Assembly: GCA_046498385.1 (NCBI GenBank) | Contig: JAWOAU010000018.1 | Span: 1-13,724, forward strand | Length of the DNA: 13,724 nt | Reading direction: 5' to 3' | From: Halarchaeoplasma sp046498385 | Lineage (GTDB): Archaea; Thermoplasmatota; Thermoplasmata; Halarchaeoplasmatales; Halarchaeoplasmataceae | Shown: piece after piece, positions 6,690-13,658 of the stretch | How positions within the stretch are numbered: position 1 is the stretch's first letter | Layout of the letters: each line of letters starts with the position of its first letter | Position numbers and translations under genes: made by a program | Notes under the pieces: generated by a model | Seen by the model: the letters and a program-made list of their open reading frames with translations, nothing else | The model's database searches: none | What the model was told of the DNA's origin: nothing

Positions 6690-8215
6690 TGTTTGAACAC
6701 CCTGTAACCTGTGAATACCATGCTCATATCGTGCTCGTTTATGGCGTCGATCACCTGCTGATCCCTTATGGAACCTCCGGGTTGGATCACCGCCGTTATA
6801 CCGGCTTCGTAAGCGGCATCGACCCCGTCCCTGAAGGGGAAGAAAGCGTCGGAGGCCATGACACACCCCGACGTATCGGACTGTGCTTTCATCTGAGCTA
6901 TCTTTACCGAGTCGACTCGGCTCATCTGTCCAGCGCCGATGCCGACGGTGTGATCTTCTCTGGTGAACACGATGGCGTTCGACTTAACGTGTTTGACGAC
7001 CTTCCAGGCGAACTCCATGGCCTTCATCTCTTCCTCTGTGGGATCCCTTTCGCTCACGACTTCCACATCGTCTATGTTAAGACGCTTAAAGTTTCTATCC
7101 TGTACCAGCAGACCCTCCGCCACCTTTGCGTACACTACACCCTGGGGCTCGGGTTCCCATGTTTCTAACTCCATGACCCTGATGTTCTTCTTCTTCATCA
7201 GCACCTCTTCGGCACCGTCCAGATAGCCCGGGGCTATGACTCCTTCTAAGAATATCTTGTTCATCTCCTCAGCCATATCCCTGGGGATCGGACGATTGGC
7301 CGCCACCACACCGCCGAATATGGATATCGGGTCACATGCGTGAGCCTTCACGTAAGCCTCTTTTAGGTCTTCCCCGGAGGCTATACCCGATGGATTGGTG
7401 TGTTTGACAGCGGCAACAGTGGGTTCGTCGAAGTCCTTGACCATGTCCAGGGCTGAATCGAGATCTAATATGTTGTTGTAAGACAGTTTTTTACCGTGAA
7501 GCTTATTTGCCTTCAGGACCGAACTCTCGGAGGTGGTTTCTGTATGATAGAAGGCAGCCTTCTGGTTAGGGTTCTCTCCGTATCTCAGGTCCTGCACCTT
7601 TTCTCCCACGGCGGTATACCACTGCGGGAAGTCCTCTCCCACATACCTCTTTTGGAAGTAATCGTAGATGGCCGTATCGTAATCCGCGGTGTGCTGGAAT
7701 GCTTCCACCGCCAGTAGTTTCTTCGTTCCTTCGGTCACCTCACCATGTTCCTCCATATCCTCAACTACCCTGTCGTAATCAGAAGGTGAAACCACAACTA
7801 CGACCCGCTCGTGATTCTTTGCCGCGGCACGTATCAGGGCCACCCCTCCGATATCGATCTTCTCGACGGCATCTTCCAGAGTATGCTCTTTACCGACAAC
7901 ATCTTTGAACGGATACAGGTTGACCGCCACCAGGTCGATGTCCGGCAGACCGTGGGCTTCCACTTCTTTTTCATGCTTGCCCATCTCGTAAAGGATACCT
8001 CCGTGTATCATGGGGTGGAGCGTCTTCACCCTTCCGTTCAACATCTCCGGAAACCCGGTGACCTCTTCCACCTTAGTGACGGACATCCCGGCATCTTCCA
8101 GAGCGGCGGAGGTTCCGCCGGACGAAAGCAGCTCGAATCCCATATCATCTAATTTCTTCGCAAAAGCAACTATTCCCGTTTTGTCGTAAACACTTAGTAG
8201 AGCTTTTTTTGACAA
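6686..8215 (-). CDS. purH: Bifunctional AICAR transformylase / IMP cyclohydrolase
   Basis: PurH carries out the last two steps of IMP synthesis: it formylates AICAR with 10-formyl-tetrahydrofolate, then closes the ring. The 509 residues cover both domains. The cyclohydrolase domain (about 1-197) begins ALLSVYDKTG and shows SSGGT (31-35) and GRVKTLHP (61-68). The transformylase domain has RYGENPNQKA (211-220) and the catalytic Lys-His of KHTNPSG (271-277), and ends with QPGGSIRD and FTGYRVFKH. The start codon is TTG: an in-frame TAA lies directly before it, GGTG (8222-8225) is 6 nt upstream, and the next in-frame ATG would cut into the first domain. Many archaea use PurP and PurO here instead, so PurH, with Fhs nearby, marks folate-dependent purine synthesis. 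It is the first gene of the five-gene operon. Confidence 0.96.
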   Translation of the reverse strand: MSKKALLSVYDKTGIVAFAKKLDDMGFELLSSGGTSAALEDAGMSVTKVEEVTGFPEMLNGRVKTLHPMIHGGILYEMGKHEKEVEAHGLPDIDLVAVNLYPFKDVVGKEHTLEDAVEKIDIGGVALIRAAAKNHERVVVVVSPSDYDRVVEDMEEHGEVTEGTKKLLAVEAFQHTADYDTAIYDYFQKRYVGEDFPQWYTAVGEKVQDLRYGENPNQKAAFYHTETTSESSVLKANKLHGKKLSYNNILDLDSALDMVKDFDEPTVAAVKHTNPSGIASGEDLKEAYVKAHACDPISIFGGVVAANRPIPRDMAEEMNKIFLEGVIAPGYLDGAEEVLMKKKNIRVMELETWEPEPQGVVYAKVAEGLLVQDRNFKRLNIDDVEVVSERDPTEEEMKAMEFAWKVVKHVKSNAIVFTREDHTVGIGAGQMSRVDSVKIAQMKAQSDTSGCVMASDAFFPFRDGVDAAYEAGITAVIQPGGSIRDQQVIDAINEHDMSMVFTGYRVFKH

Positions 8216-8221
8216 TTACAG

Positions 8222-8225
8222 CACC
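8222..8225 (-). promoter_or_regulatory. Ribosome binding site for the TTG start of purH
   Basis: GGTG on the minus strand, 6 nt before TTG 8215-8213. With the in-frame TAA immediately upstream of TTG, it settles the start. Confidence 0.5.
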
Positions 8226-8250
8226 AATTTCCCCTCAATAGTAGGGTGTT

Positions 8251-8262
8251 TGATAAGCTTTA
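8251..8262 (-). promoter_or_regulatory. Candidate TATA-like promoter of the purH operon
   Basis: On the minus strand GTAAAGCTTATC is centred about 40 nt before the purH TTG. It resembles the AAAGCTTTTAATC box before the DUF1611 gene. An initiation site about 26 nt downstream would leave a leader of roughly 13 nt, just enough for the GGTG site. Confidence 0.35.
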
Positions 8263-8282
8263 CTGCGTCGCTCTTGATCTAC

Positions 8283-8441
8283 TCATCCTTCAGCTACGTC
8301 GATGACTCCCTGAACGATGTCGAGCCCTTTCGTGATGCTGGTAGCGATATATGTGTAACGGCATTTGAACTCGAAGGTGAGTATAATGTGCTCTCCGGGT
8401 ACTATGGTTATAAACCGTCCTTTCCTCAGTATAGTCTTAAC
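8283..8441 (-). pseudogene. C-terminal remnant of a surface protein, paralogous to the 9433-10361 remnant
   Basis: This frame runs on directly after the TGA of the NosD-like gene, with no start codon that fits a gene. Its 52 codons include ITIVPGEHIILTFEF, close to VTIGPGEHIILTFDI in the remnant at 9433-9954. The DNA match behind this (8371-8410 against 9647-9686) is nearly perfect, while flanking sequence differs. I read it as the tail of a decayed or recombined paralogue. Its end lies about 70 bp upstream of purH. Confidence 0.5.
8371..8410. repeat. Direct repeat, copy 1 (partner at 9647-9686)
   Basis: About 40 bp matching 9647-9686 with 3 differences by eye; the first 23 bases (8371-8393) are identical. 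On the minus strand both copies encode PGEHIILTF. Such nucleotide identity with unlike flanks points to recent duplication or recombination between the remnants. Confidence 0.75.
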
Positions 8442-9383
8442 TCATATCCTTTTTCTTTGTTTCCAGATCGATCCCGCTACCAAGATGGCGATAGTGAAGA
8501 AAGCGAAACCCAGGAAAGGCGTGTCACCGTCGTTTCCGTTTTGCTCTTCACCATATTCTCTAAAAATCTCCTCGTCTCCGATATTGAGGAATATGTTGTC
8601 ATCTATAAAATTAGTCTCCTCTGCGTCAGCACCTATTCCATAACGGTAGGTTGAAATCGTATTGTTATTGATATAATTATTAGAAGAACTTAGGCCGATG
8701 CCGACTCCACGAGAATTATCCAGACCAGTTACCGAATTCTTAGTTACGGTATTATTGTTTGAAGAGTTTGATACATTTATGCCAATATAGTTCTCTATTT
8801 CATTATTACCAACATAAACATTCTCAGAATCGCTTAAGCGAATCGCATTTCTAGCCCTTGATACTGTGTTGTTATTTACTGATCCGTCCATAACTCTGTG
8901 CATTAAAATACCTTCCCACTGAGTGTTAGATACAATGTTGTTCTCTAATATGAAGTTTTGAACATTAAACAGACCGATCCCAGAATTAGAGACCCATGTT
9001 TCTATTGCCACCCCTTTTTGGGTATCTATTTCAATTCCAGTGATATTATGTATATAGCATCTTCGTATGGAAAAGTACACAGTGGTATTGCCCACATAGA
9101 TCCCATGGCCACATCAGGATACATCGATCTCGTAGCCCTCGATCACGTACGGATTTTCCGTACTTCCATCACCGGGCCAGCCTTCTTGAGCGGCTTGAGA
9201 GGCGAAGTCCGAATCACCGTCGATGCGTATGGGAGATCGGACGGTGTAGCTATCGCTATCTTCCGCCAACACAGAATCCCCGTCGTCATCTGCACCTACG
9301 GATGTGATCATACTCGCTAAGAGGACTAGTAACATAGATGCCACAACGACCGTGCTAACCCGTTTTTTGTTTTGTTTTTTCAT
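8442..9383 (-). pseudogene. NosD-like right-handed beta-helix surface protein, interrupted by an in-frame TGA
   Basis: Read as one frame, the gene has 314 codons. The N-terminus is a lysine/arginine-rich start and a hydrophobic signal segment (VSTVVVASMLLVLLASMI). It leads into GDGSTENPYVIEGYEI, the usual entry to archaeal NosD-type beta-helix proteins. Codon 90 (9114-9116) is TGA. The same frame continues with HGIYVGNTTVYFSIRRC and then asparagine-rich repeats of roughly 20-25 residues (NNTVSRARNAIRLSDS, NNTISTYRYGIG). It ends with an acidic spacer, a membrane segment (FLGFAFFTIAILVAG) and a basic tail (KQRKR), an arrangement seen in archaeal cell-surface proteins. Related proteins have a glycine after the serine, so GGA to TGA is the simplest explanation. 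Restart at GTG 9095 would lack a signal peptide. A sequencing error or read-through is possible. Exact ligand or function is unknown. Confidence 0.75.
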
Positions 9384-9432
9384 CTATTCACGCCCGTTCT
9401 TTATCATACAATCTTCCCACATATAACCACCA

Positions 9433-10361
9433 TCATCTCATATTAAACCTTTCTTCGATGTCGATCAAATATGAACAAAGGGGAGGGTTACGACCCCCTT
9501 TGTAGAGAAGATTGTTTCTGGCCGGTTGTACGGTTATGGCAGAGTCGCCCGGGGTACTCTCACCTTCATACAGGTGGTAGTACCCTCTGGAGAACAGCAT
9601 GAAGTCCCGCACCGCGAATATCGGACCCGGAAGCTGCCACGGTATATCGAAGGTGAGTATAATGTGCTCACCGGGTCCGATGGTTACCATGTCTTCGTTG
9701 CCCTCCAGCAGTGTGTCCGTCACATCCTCGACACCGTTGAGCATTGCACTCACCAGGGGTGCTTCCTGTACATTCACAGGAGTCGGTACCGAGTTGTCCA
9801 GCCCGACGAAGTCAAGGAAGTGGTTCTGTGTGCTCACTATCTGAACCTCCACCTCACCGATACCGCCGGGTACGAACTCCTGTAACACATCCCTGAGGGG
9901 TATAACGATATCCGAGGATGGTTGCGCGGATGGATCACGGTCACGTTGACCCAATCACACTCGTCTACCCTCAAACTCACGTAGAGAGAGGTCTTATGGG
10001 CCGGTGGACCCCAATTCCATTGCAGGCCCGCATCGATTGATGGCTCGGTATAAGATTCAAAACCATGACTCCTTACAACCAGTTTCTGATGCTGCCATAG
10101 TGCATTACCCATGTCACCGTAGTTGAGTACAACCGACGAGCCACCCGACATGTGCATGGGTTCGCTGTCGGGGTCGCTCACATACTCGAGGACGTCCTGG
10201 CCGTTGCTGTCATATGCGAATTCCGGCGGCACGGGGTCTTTGTAGGTCATATACTCGCCGTCGGGTGTAGTACCCACGCTATAGCCTTCACGATGGTCTA
10301 TGGTATGAAGGGAGAATGTATCGAAAAAGTCCTGCGTATGCTCGAATTCTTCTATCGCTTT
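9433..10361 (-). pseudogene. Decayed secreted or surface protein gene: 5'-truncated and frameshifted
   Basis: One frame is open from 10361 (after TAA 10362-10364) and reads like protein well before its first possible start, GTG 10277, with segments such as FFDTFSLHTIDHREGYS. No signal peptide or ATG is present. Near 9940 the sense passes to another frame: LRVDECDWVNVTV in the first frame is continued by PSAQPSSDIVIPLRDV in the second, consistent with loss of one base between about 9935 and 9945. The second frame runs to TGA 9433-9435 and contains GPGEHIILTFDI, shared with the remnant at 8283-8441. Beta-strand-rich, with many Val, Pro, Gly and acidic residues, it resembles an extracellular domain, but I do not recognise a family. 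A sequencing indel could mimic the shift, but the missing 5' end argues for real decay. Confidence 0.6.
9647..9686. repeat. Direct repeat, copy 2 (partner at 8371-8410)
   Basis: Second copy of the roughly 40-bp repeat, inside the frameshifted surface-protein remnant. It is almost identical to the first copy and followed by unrelated sequence. Confidence 0.75.
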
Positions 10362-10395
10362 TTAACATATATCCTAAAGAGGAAGAGGACGAGAA

Positions 10396-10403
10396 TTAAA
10401 TAA
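10396..10403 (+). promoter_or_regulatory. TATA-like box of a leaderless promoter for the AhpD-like gene
   Basis: TTAAATAA is centred about 26 nt before the ATG at 10425, and no ribosome-site-like sequence lies between. The spacing matches the boxes before 439, 1677 and 11037. Confidence 0.5.
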
Positions 10404-10424
10404 GACATCTTCACTACAACAATC

Positions 10425-10982
10425 ATGTCGTGGATCAGCGAGATTGACGAAGAAGATGCAGAGGATTCTCTCAAAAAGATATACGGTAGGATCGCAGGTA
10501 AGAGGGGTAAGGTATCCAACATAATGAAAGTACACAGCTTGAATCCAGGGGCCATGAGAGCTCACATGGATCTTTACCTTTCGGTGATGTTCAAAGATTC
10601 CAGTTTGACCCGTGAAGAGGGAGAGATGATCGCCGTAGTAGTTTCAGCCGCCAACGGATGCGAATACTGTACACTGCACCATGCCGAAGCACTGAATCAC
10701 TACTGGAGGGACGAAGCTAAGGTGATACAGCTGGCCGAAGATCATACCGAAGTGGAGCTCAGTAAAGAGCACTTGTTGATGGTTGACTACGCGAAGAAGC
10801 TCACTGAATTCCTCGATTCCATGGAGGAAGAAGATGTACAGACCCTCAGAGATGCAGGATTCTCCGACGAGGACATACTGAACATAGTGTTGGTAACGGG
10901 TTACTTCAACTTCGTCAATCGTATAGCCCTGGGGTGCGGTGTGGAAGTATCGGAAGAAGAGATGAAAGGGTACGAGTACTGA
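10425..10982 (+). CDS. Carboxymuconolactone decarboxylase/AhpD-like peroxidase-related protein
   Basis: The 185-residue protein has the AhpD-like thiol motif GCEYCTLHH, giving C79-x2-C82-x3-H86, in a helical context (EEGEMIAVVVSAANGC before it). It ends with YFNFVNRIALGCGVEV, typical of the peroxidase-related subgroup of this superfamily. Related AhpD proteins use the CxxC pair with a neighbouring His and acid to reduce peroxides or a peroxiredoxin partner; substrate and partner here are unknown. It is probably soluble and cytosolic, with no signal peptide or membrane segment. It is singly transcribed, with its own leaderless promoter and a separate promoter before fhs 54 bp after its stop. 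A lactone decarboxylase role is unlikely given the intact thiol motif. Confidence 0.85.
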   Translation: MSWISEIDEEDAEDSLKKIYGRIAGKRGKVSNIMKVHSLNPGAMRAHMDLYLSVMFKDSSLTREEGEMIAVVVSAANGCEYCTLHHAEALNHYWRDEAKVIQLAEDHTEVELSKEHLLMVDYAKKLTEFLDSMEEEDVQTLRDAGFSDEDILNIVLVTGYFNFVNRIALGCGVEVSEEEMKGYEY

Positions 10983-11006
10983 GGCGGCATATCACGGCCA
11001 TAACGA

Positions 11007-11012
11007 TTTTAA
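11007..11012 (+). promoter_or_regulatory. TATA-like box of the fhs-thyX operon
   Basis: TTTTAA (in CGATTTTAACC) is centred about 27 nt before the fhs ATG at 11037, again without a ribosome site. It closely resembles the box before the DUF1611 gene. A second ATG at 11029 is out of frame. Confidence 0.5.
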
Positions 11013-11036
11013 CCTACTCCCCTATTACATGAAGCC

Positions 11037-12701
11037 ATGAAGTCCGATGTAGAGATAGCTCAGGAAGCGGAACTGGAACCCATGGTAGATATAGCCTCGA
11101 AGATCGATCTTTCAGAGGATGATATAGAACCTAGAGGTAACTACAAAGCAAAACTATCCATGGACACCATCCGTAGATATAGGGATGGAGGTAACGGCAA
11201 ACTGGTACTGGTCACCACGATGACACCCACCAGAGGCGGAGAGGGTAAGACCACGGTGACCATAGGACTCGCTCAGGCTCTTTGGAGAAAGGATGAGAAA
11301 ACACTGTTAGGTATCAGAGAACCTTCCATAGGACCCACAATGGGCATCAAAGGCGGTGCCGCAGGTGGGGGTTACTCACAGGTACTGCCCATGGAAGACA
11401 TCAACCTTCACTTCACCGGAGACCTTCATGCCATCGGTACCGCACACAATCTACTGTCGGCCATGATAAACAACCATCTTCACAGGGGGAACGAACTGAA
11501 CATCGATCCAAGACGTGTGGTTTGGCCCAGGGTGGTGGATATGAACGATAGGGCCCTGAGGACTACCGTAGTAGGACTGGGCGGTAAGGCCCACGGCATG
11601 CCCATGGAGAACTCTTTCGGTATAACGGCAAGCTCCGAGGTCATGGCTATACTGTGTTTGGCCAACGGACTTACCGACCTGAAGGAACGCCTTTCCAGGA
11701 TGATAATAGGTTATACATTCAAAAACGAACCCATCACAGCATCCGACATAGGTGGGGTCGGGGCCATGGGCGCTCTGATGAAGCACGCCGTCAAACCCAA
11801 CTTGGTACAGACCATCGAGGGAGGACCGGCTTTCATACACGGCGGACCCTTCGCCAACATAGCCCATGGTACCAGCAGCCTGATATCTACAAAAGTTGGC
11901 TTATCACTGGCGGATTATTTCATCACAGAGGCTGGATTCGGCTCAGATCTGGGTGCGGAGAAGTTCTTCGATATCGTCTGCAGAGAAGGAGATCTATCAC
12001 CAGATGCGGTGGTGATGGTAGCTACGGTTAGAGCGCTTAAGCGGCAGGGGGGATCAAAGGATCTGAAAAAAGAAGACTTGGATGCGATGAAGAAGGGACT
12101 GGTGAACCTTTCAAAACACCTGGAGAACGTTCAGATGTTCGGCCTCCCGGTCATAGTAGCCATCAACCGATTCCCATCCGACACCGATAGGGAGATTAGT
12201 CATCTGGAAGAGCTCTGTGATAATATAGAGGTGCCCTACGCCGTCGTTGATGTGCACAAAAAAGGCGGTGAAGGAGGACTGGAACTGGCCGATGAAGTGA
12301 TAACGATATGCGATAAAAAGATCAGTAGATTCAGCCCGCTGTATTCCCTTAAAGAAGATCCTAGAGATAAGATATACGATATCGCCACAAAGATATACGG
12401 TGCTAAGGATGTGGTTTACACTCAACAGGCCGGTAGGGACCTGCGACTGATAGAACGAATGGGTCTAGGTGAGCTCCCCATCTGTATGGTCAAGACCCAT
12501 TCATCACTTTCAGACGATAGAAAACTTAGGGGAAGGCCTACCGGATTCGAGATTAAGATCAGGGCGGTAAATGTGAGCGCCGGAGCGGGTTTTCTCATAC
12601 CCATGGCGGGAGATATAACTACCATGCCCGGTCTACCTAGGCGACCGGCGGCTGTGAACATAGACGTGGACGAAGACGGGAGGATAACCGGTCTATTTTA
12701 A
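11037..12701 (+). CDS. fhs: Formate-tetrahydrofolate ligase (10-formyl-THF synthetase)
   Basis: Fhs joins formate to tetrahydrofolate using ATP, giving the 10-formyl donor that PurH needs. The 554 residues match the monofunctional family length. Key motifs: the P-loop TPTRGGEGKTT (63-73; TPTPAGEGKTT in many homologues), EPSIGPTMGIKGGAAGGGYS with PMEDINLHFTGD, and EGGPAFIHGGPFANIAHG further on, all hallmarks of the family. The last part, AGAGFLIPMAGDITTMPGLP, is also typical. The ATG at 11037 follows a TATA-like box at leaderless spacing. thyX starts 9 bp after the stop, so the two are one operon. Known roles include formate assimilation and supply of C1 units for purines; with PurH, FolC and ThyX nearby, nucleotide synthesis is the simplest reading here. 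Confidence 0.97.
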   Translation: MKSDVEIAQEAELEPMVDIASKIDLSEDDIEPRGNYKAKLSMDTIRRYRDGGNGKLVLVTTMTPTRGGEGKTTVTIGLAQALWRKDEKTLLGIREPSIGPTMGIKGGAAGGGYSQVLPMEDINLHFTGDLHAIGTAHNLLSAMINNHLHRGNELNIDPRRVVWPRVVDMNDRALRTTVVGLGGKAHGMPMENSFGITASSEVMAILCLANGLTDLKERLSRMIIGYTFKNEPITASDIGGVGAMGALMKHAVKPNLVQTIEGGPAFIHGGPFANIAHGTSSLISTKVGLSLADYFITEAGFGSDLGAEKFFDIVCREGDLSPDAVVMVATVRALKRQGGSKDLKKEDLDAMKKGLVNLSKHLENVQMFGLPVIVAINRFPSDTDREISHLEELCDNIEVPYAVVDVHKKGGEGGLELADEVITICDKKISRFSPLYSLKEDPRDKIYDIATKIYGAKDVVYTQQAGRDLRLIERMGLGELPICMVKTHSSLSDDRKLRGRPTGFEIKIRAVNVSAGAGFLIPMAGDITTMPGLPRRPAAVNIDVDEDGRITGLF

Positions 12702-12710
12702 GGTGTTCAT

Positions 12711-13388
12711 ATGGAAGTAAATATATTAACACATACACCGGAACCGGACAAGTTGGCTACCTTGGCCGCCCTTACCTGCTACAGCAGGGACGTTCCTGAT
12801 ATGGAGGACATATCCGAAGAAAAAATAGCAGAAGTACTGGGCATGGTTAAGGAAAGCGGTCACTACAGTGTCATCGAACACGCTTCGTTCACCTTCGCCG
12901 CCAAAAACGTTTCCCGTTCCTTGACACATCAGCTGGTGAGGCACAGGATAGCGTCCTACAGTCAACAGAGTCAGAGATATGTGGACATGAAAGATTTTGC
13001 ATGGGTCAAACCGGAATCCATTACCCATGAAGAAACCGAAGAAGTTTACAGGGATTTCATGGATGTGGTTGAGGAAACCTATTCAAAATTAAAGGAAAAA
13101 ATACCGGTGGAGGACGCGCGTTATGTACTGCCTAATGCCACTGCTAGTAACATAATAATCACCATGAATGCCAGAGAGCTCTGGCACTTCTTTTCGCTAA
13201 GGTGCTGTAGGAGGGCCCAGTGGGAGATAAGAGAGCTTGCAGACCGCATGCTGGAACTGGTGACAAAAGTGGCCCCGGTGATATTTGAGGACGCAGGTGC
13301 CCCATGTCTAAGGGGCCCGTGTCCCGAGTCGCCGGAGCTGTCCTGCGGGAAACCGTTCAAAAAGGATGGAGGGCAAGAGTTGTTATGA
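12711..13388 (+). CDS. thyX: Flavin-dependent thymidylate synthase
   Basis: ThyX methylates dUMP to dTMP with methylene-tetrahydrofolate, FAD and NADPH and releases tetrahydrofolate rather than dihydrofolate, so no dihydrofolate reductase step is required. The 225 residues show the signature RHRIASYSQQS (77-87), the RHR-x7-S motif for FAD and dUMP binding, preceded by SRSLTHQLV. The conserved LPNATASN and NARELWHFFSLR segments follow, then RAQWEIRELA. It ends with a cysteine-rich tail (CLRGPCPE, then C-G-K-P-F). The ATG has AAGGTG (12700-12705) 5 nt upstream, overlapping the fhs stop, so it is translated as the second gene of an operon. Its presence suggests no ThyA is needed and gives folate a second use beside purine synthesis. 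Confidence 0.97.
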   Translation: MEVNILTHTPEPDKLATLAALTCYSRDVPDMEDISEEKIAEVLGMVKESGHYSVIEHASFTFAAKNVSRSLTHQLVRHRIASYSQQSQRYVDMKDFAWVKPESITHEETEEVYRDFMDVVEETYSKLKEKIPVEDARYVLPNATASNIIITMNARELWHFFSLRCCRRAQWEIRELADRMLELVTKVAPVIFEDAGAPCLRGPCPESPELSCGKPFKKDGGQELL

Positions 13389-13503
13389 TTATATTTTTCA
13401 AAGAGCAAACACCCGGCAGACACTTTCGATCCTATCATCTTTTCCGCATATCTCCTTGCTTAAACAACATTAGGGTGTAGAAAAAATCGAGATTACAATT
13501 TTC

Positions 13504-13620
13504 ATGAGCAGTGTTGAGAAGAGAGTAAGAAAAATTCGCCCGAAAAGTCCTGATTCCTTTCGATATTCATGGGCATATAATTATGAGATGGCAAAATGCC
13601 CCTTTTTCTACGGAGTCTAA
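13504..13620 (+). CDS. Possible small ORF of 38 residues
   Basis: An ATG at 13504 opens a frame to TAA 13618-13620. The product is basic at first (SSVEKRVRKIRPK), then aromatic-rich (RYSWAYNYEMAKCPFFYG). The composition is protein-like, but there is no ribosome site and no clear TATA-like box at leaderless spacing. It could be chance or a gene fragment. No family is recognised. Confidence 0.2.
   Translation: MSSVEKRVRKIRPKSPDSFRYSWAYNYEMAKCPFFYGV
13571..13607 (+). terminator. Possible hairpin plus T-run terminator
   Basis: GGGCAT (13571-13576) and ATGCCC (13596-13601) can pair as a 6-bp stem around a 19-nt loop, followed by five T residues at 13603-13607. A shorter GGCA/TGCC hairpin (13590-13600) is an alternative. 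It lies about 180 nt after thyX, and archaeal terminators need no stem, so the call is weak. Confidence 0.25.
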
Positions 13621-13658
13621 GCTGTTGACAGGGTATGAATCACATCTTATTTTAGTTT

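Larger units (their letters stand above)
13389..13658. other. Intergenic region after thyX
   Basis: Holds no confidently supported gene. A T-run directly after thyX (TATATTTTT near 13392-13400) could end the operon transcript. A 38-codon ORF, a weak hairpin with a T-run and the end of a minus-strand gene are listed separately. No tRNA or CRISPR-like structure is visible. Confidence 0.5.

Noticed and set aside
6690..6866. N-terminal extension of folC to 6866
   Set aside because: The extra 59 residues lie in purH coding DNA, are arginine-rich and unlike FolC, and the TTG at 6689 has a ribosome site and the right N-terminal motif spacing.
6689..7168. 159-codon plus-strand ORF opposite purH
   Set aside because: It is antisense to strongly conserved purH coding sequence, and its composition (His, Gly, Leu rich) is typical of a shadow.
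8250..8654. 134-codon plus-strand ORF opposite the surface remnants
   Set aside because: It covers the C-terminus of the NosD-like gene and the paralogous tail in antisense; no ribosome site or recognisable motif.
8640..9060. AT-rich repeated asparagine codons as a DNA repeat array or CRISPR
   Set aside because: The periodicity is at protein level (beta-helix turns) and the DNA units are not identical or evenly spaced.
9114..9116. Selenocysteine at the TGA of the NosD-like gene
   Set aside because: NosD-type proteins have no known selenocysteine position, the family expects glycine, and TGA is an ordinary stop in neighbouring genes.
9477..9501. Hairpin AAAGGGG/CCCCTTT as a terminator
   Set aside because: It lies inside the reading frame of the surface remnant, has no T-run on either side in the right place, and is followed by further protein-like codons.
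11451..11867. 138-codon minus-strand ORF opposite fhs
   Set aside because: The fhs strand carries the conserved family motifs across this whole stretch, so the antisense frame is a shadow.
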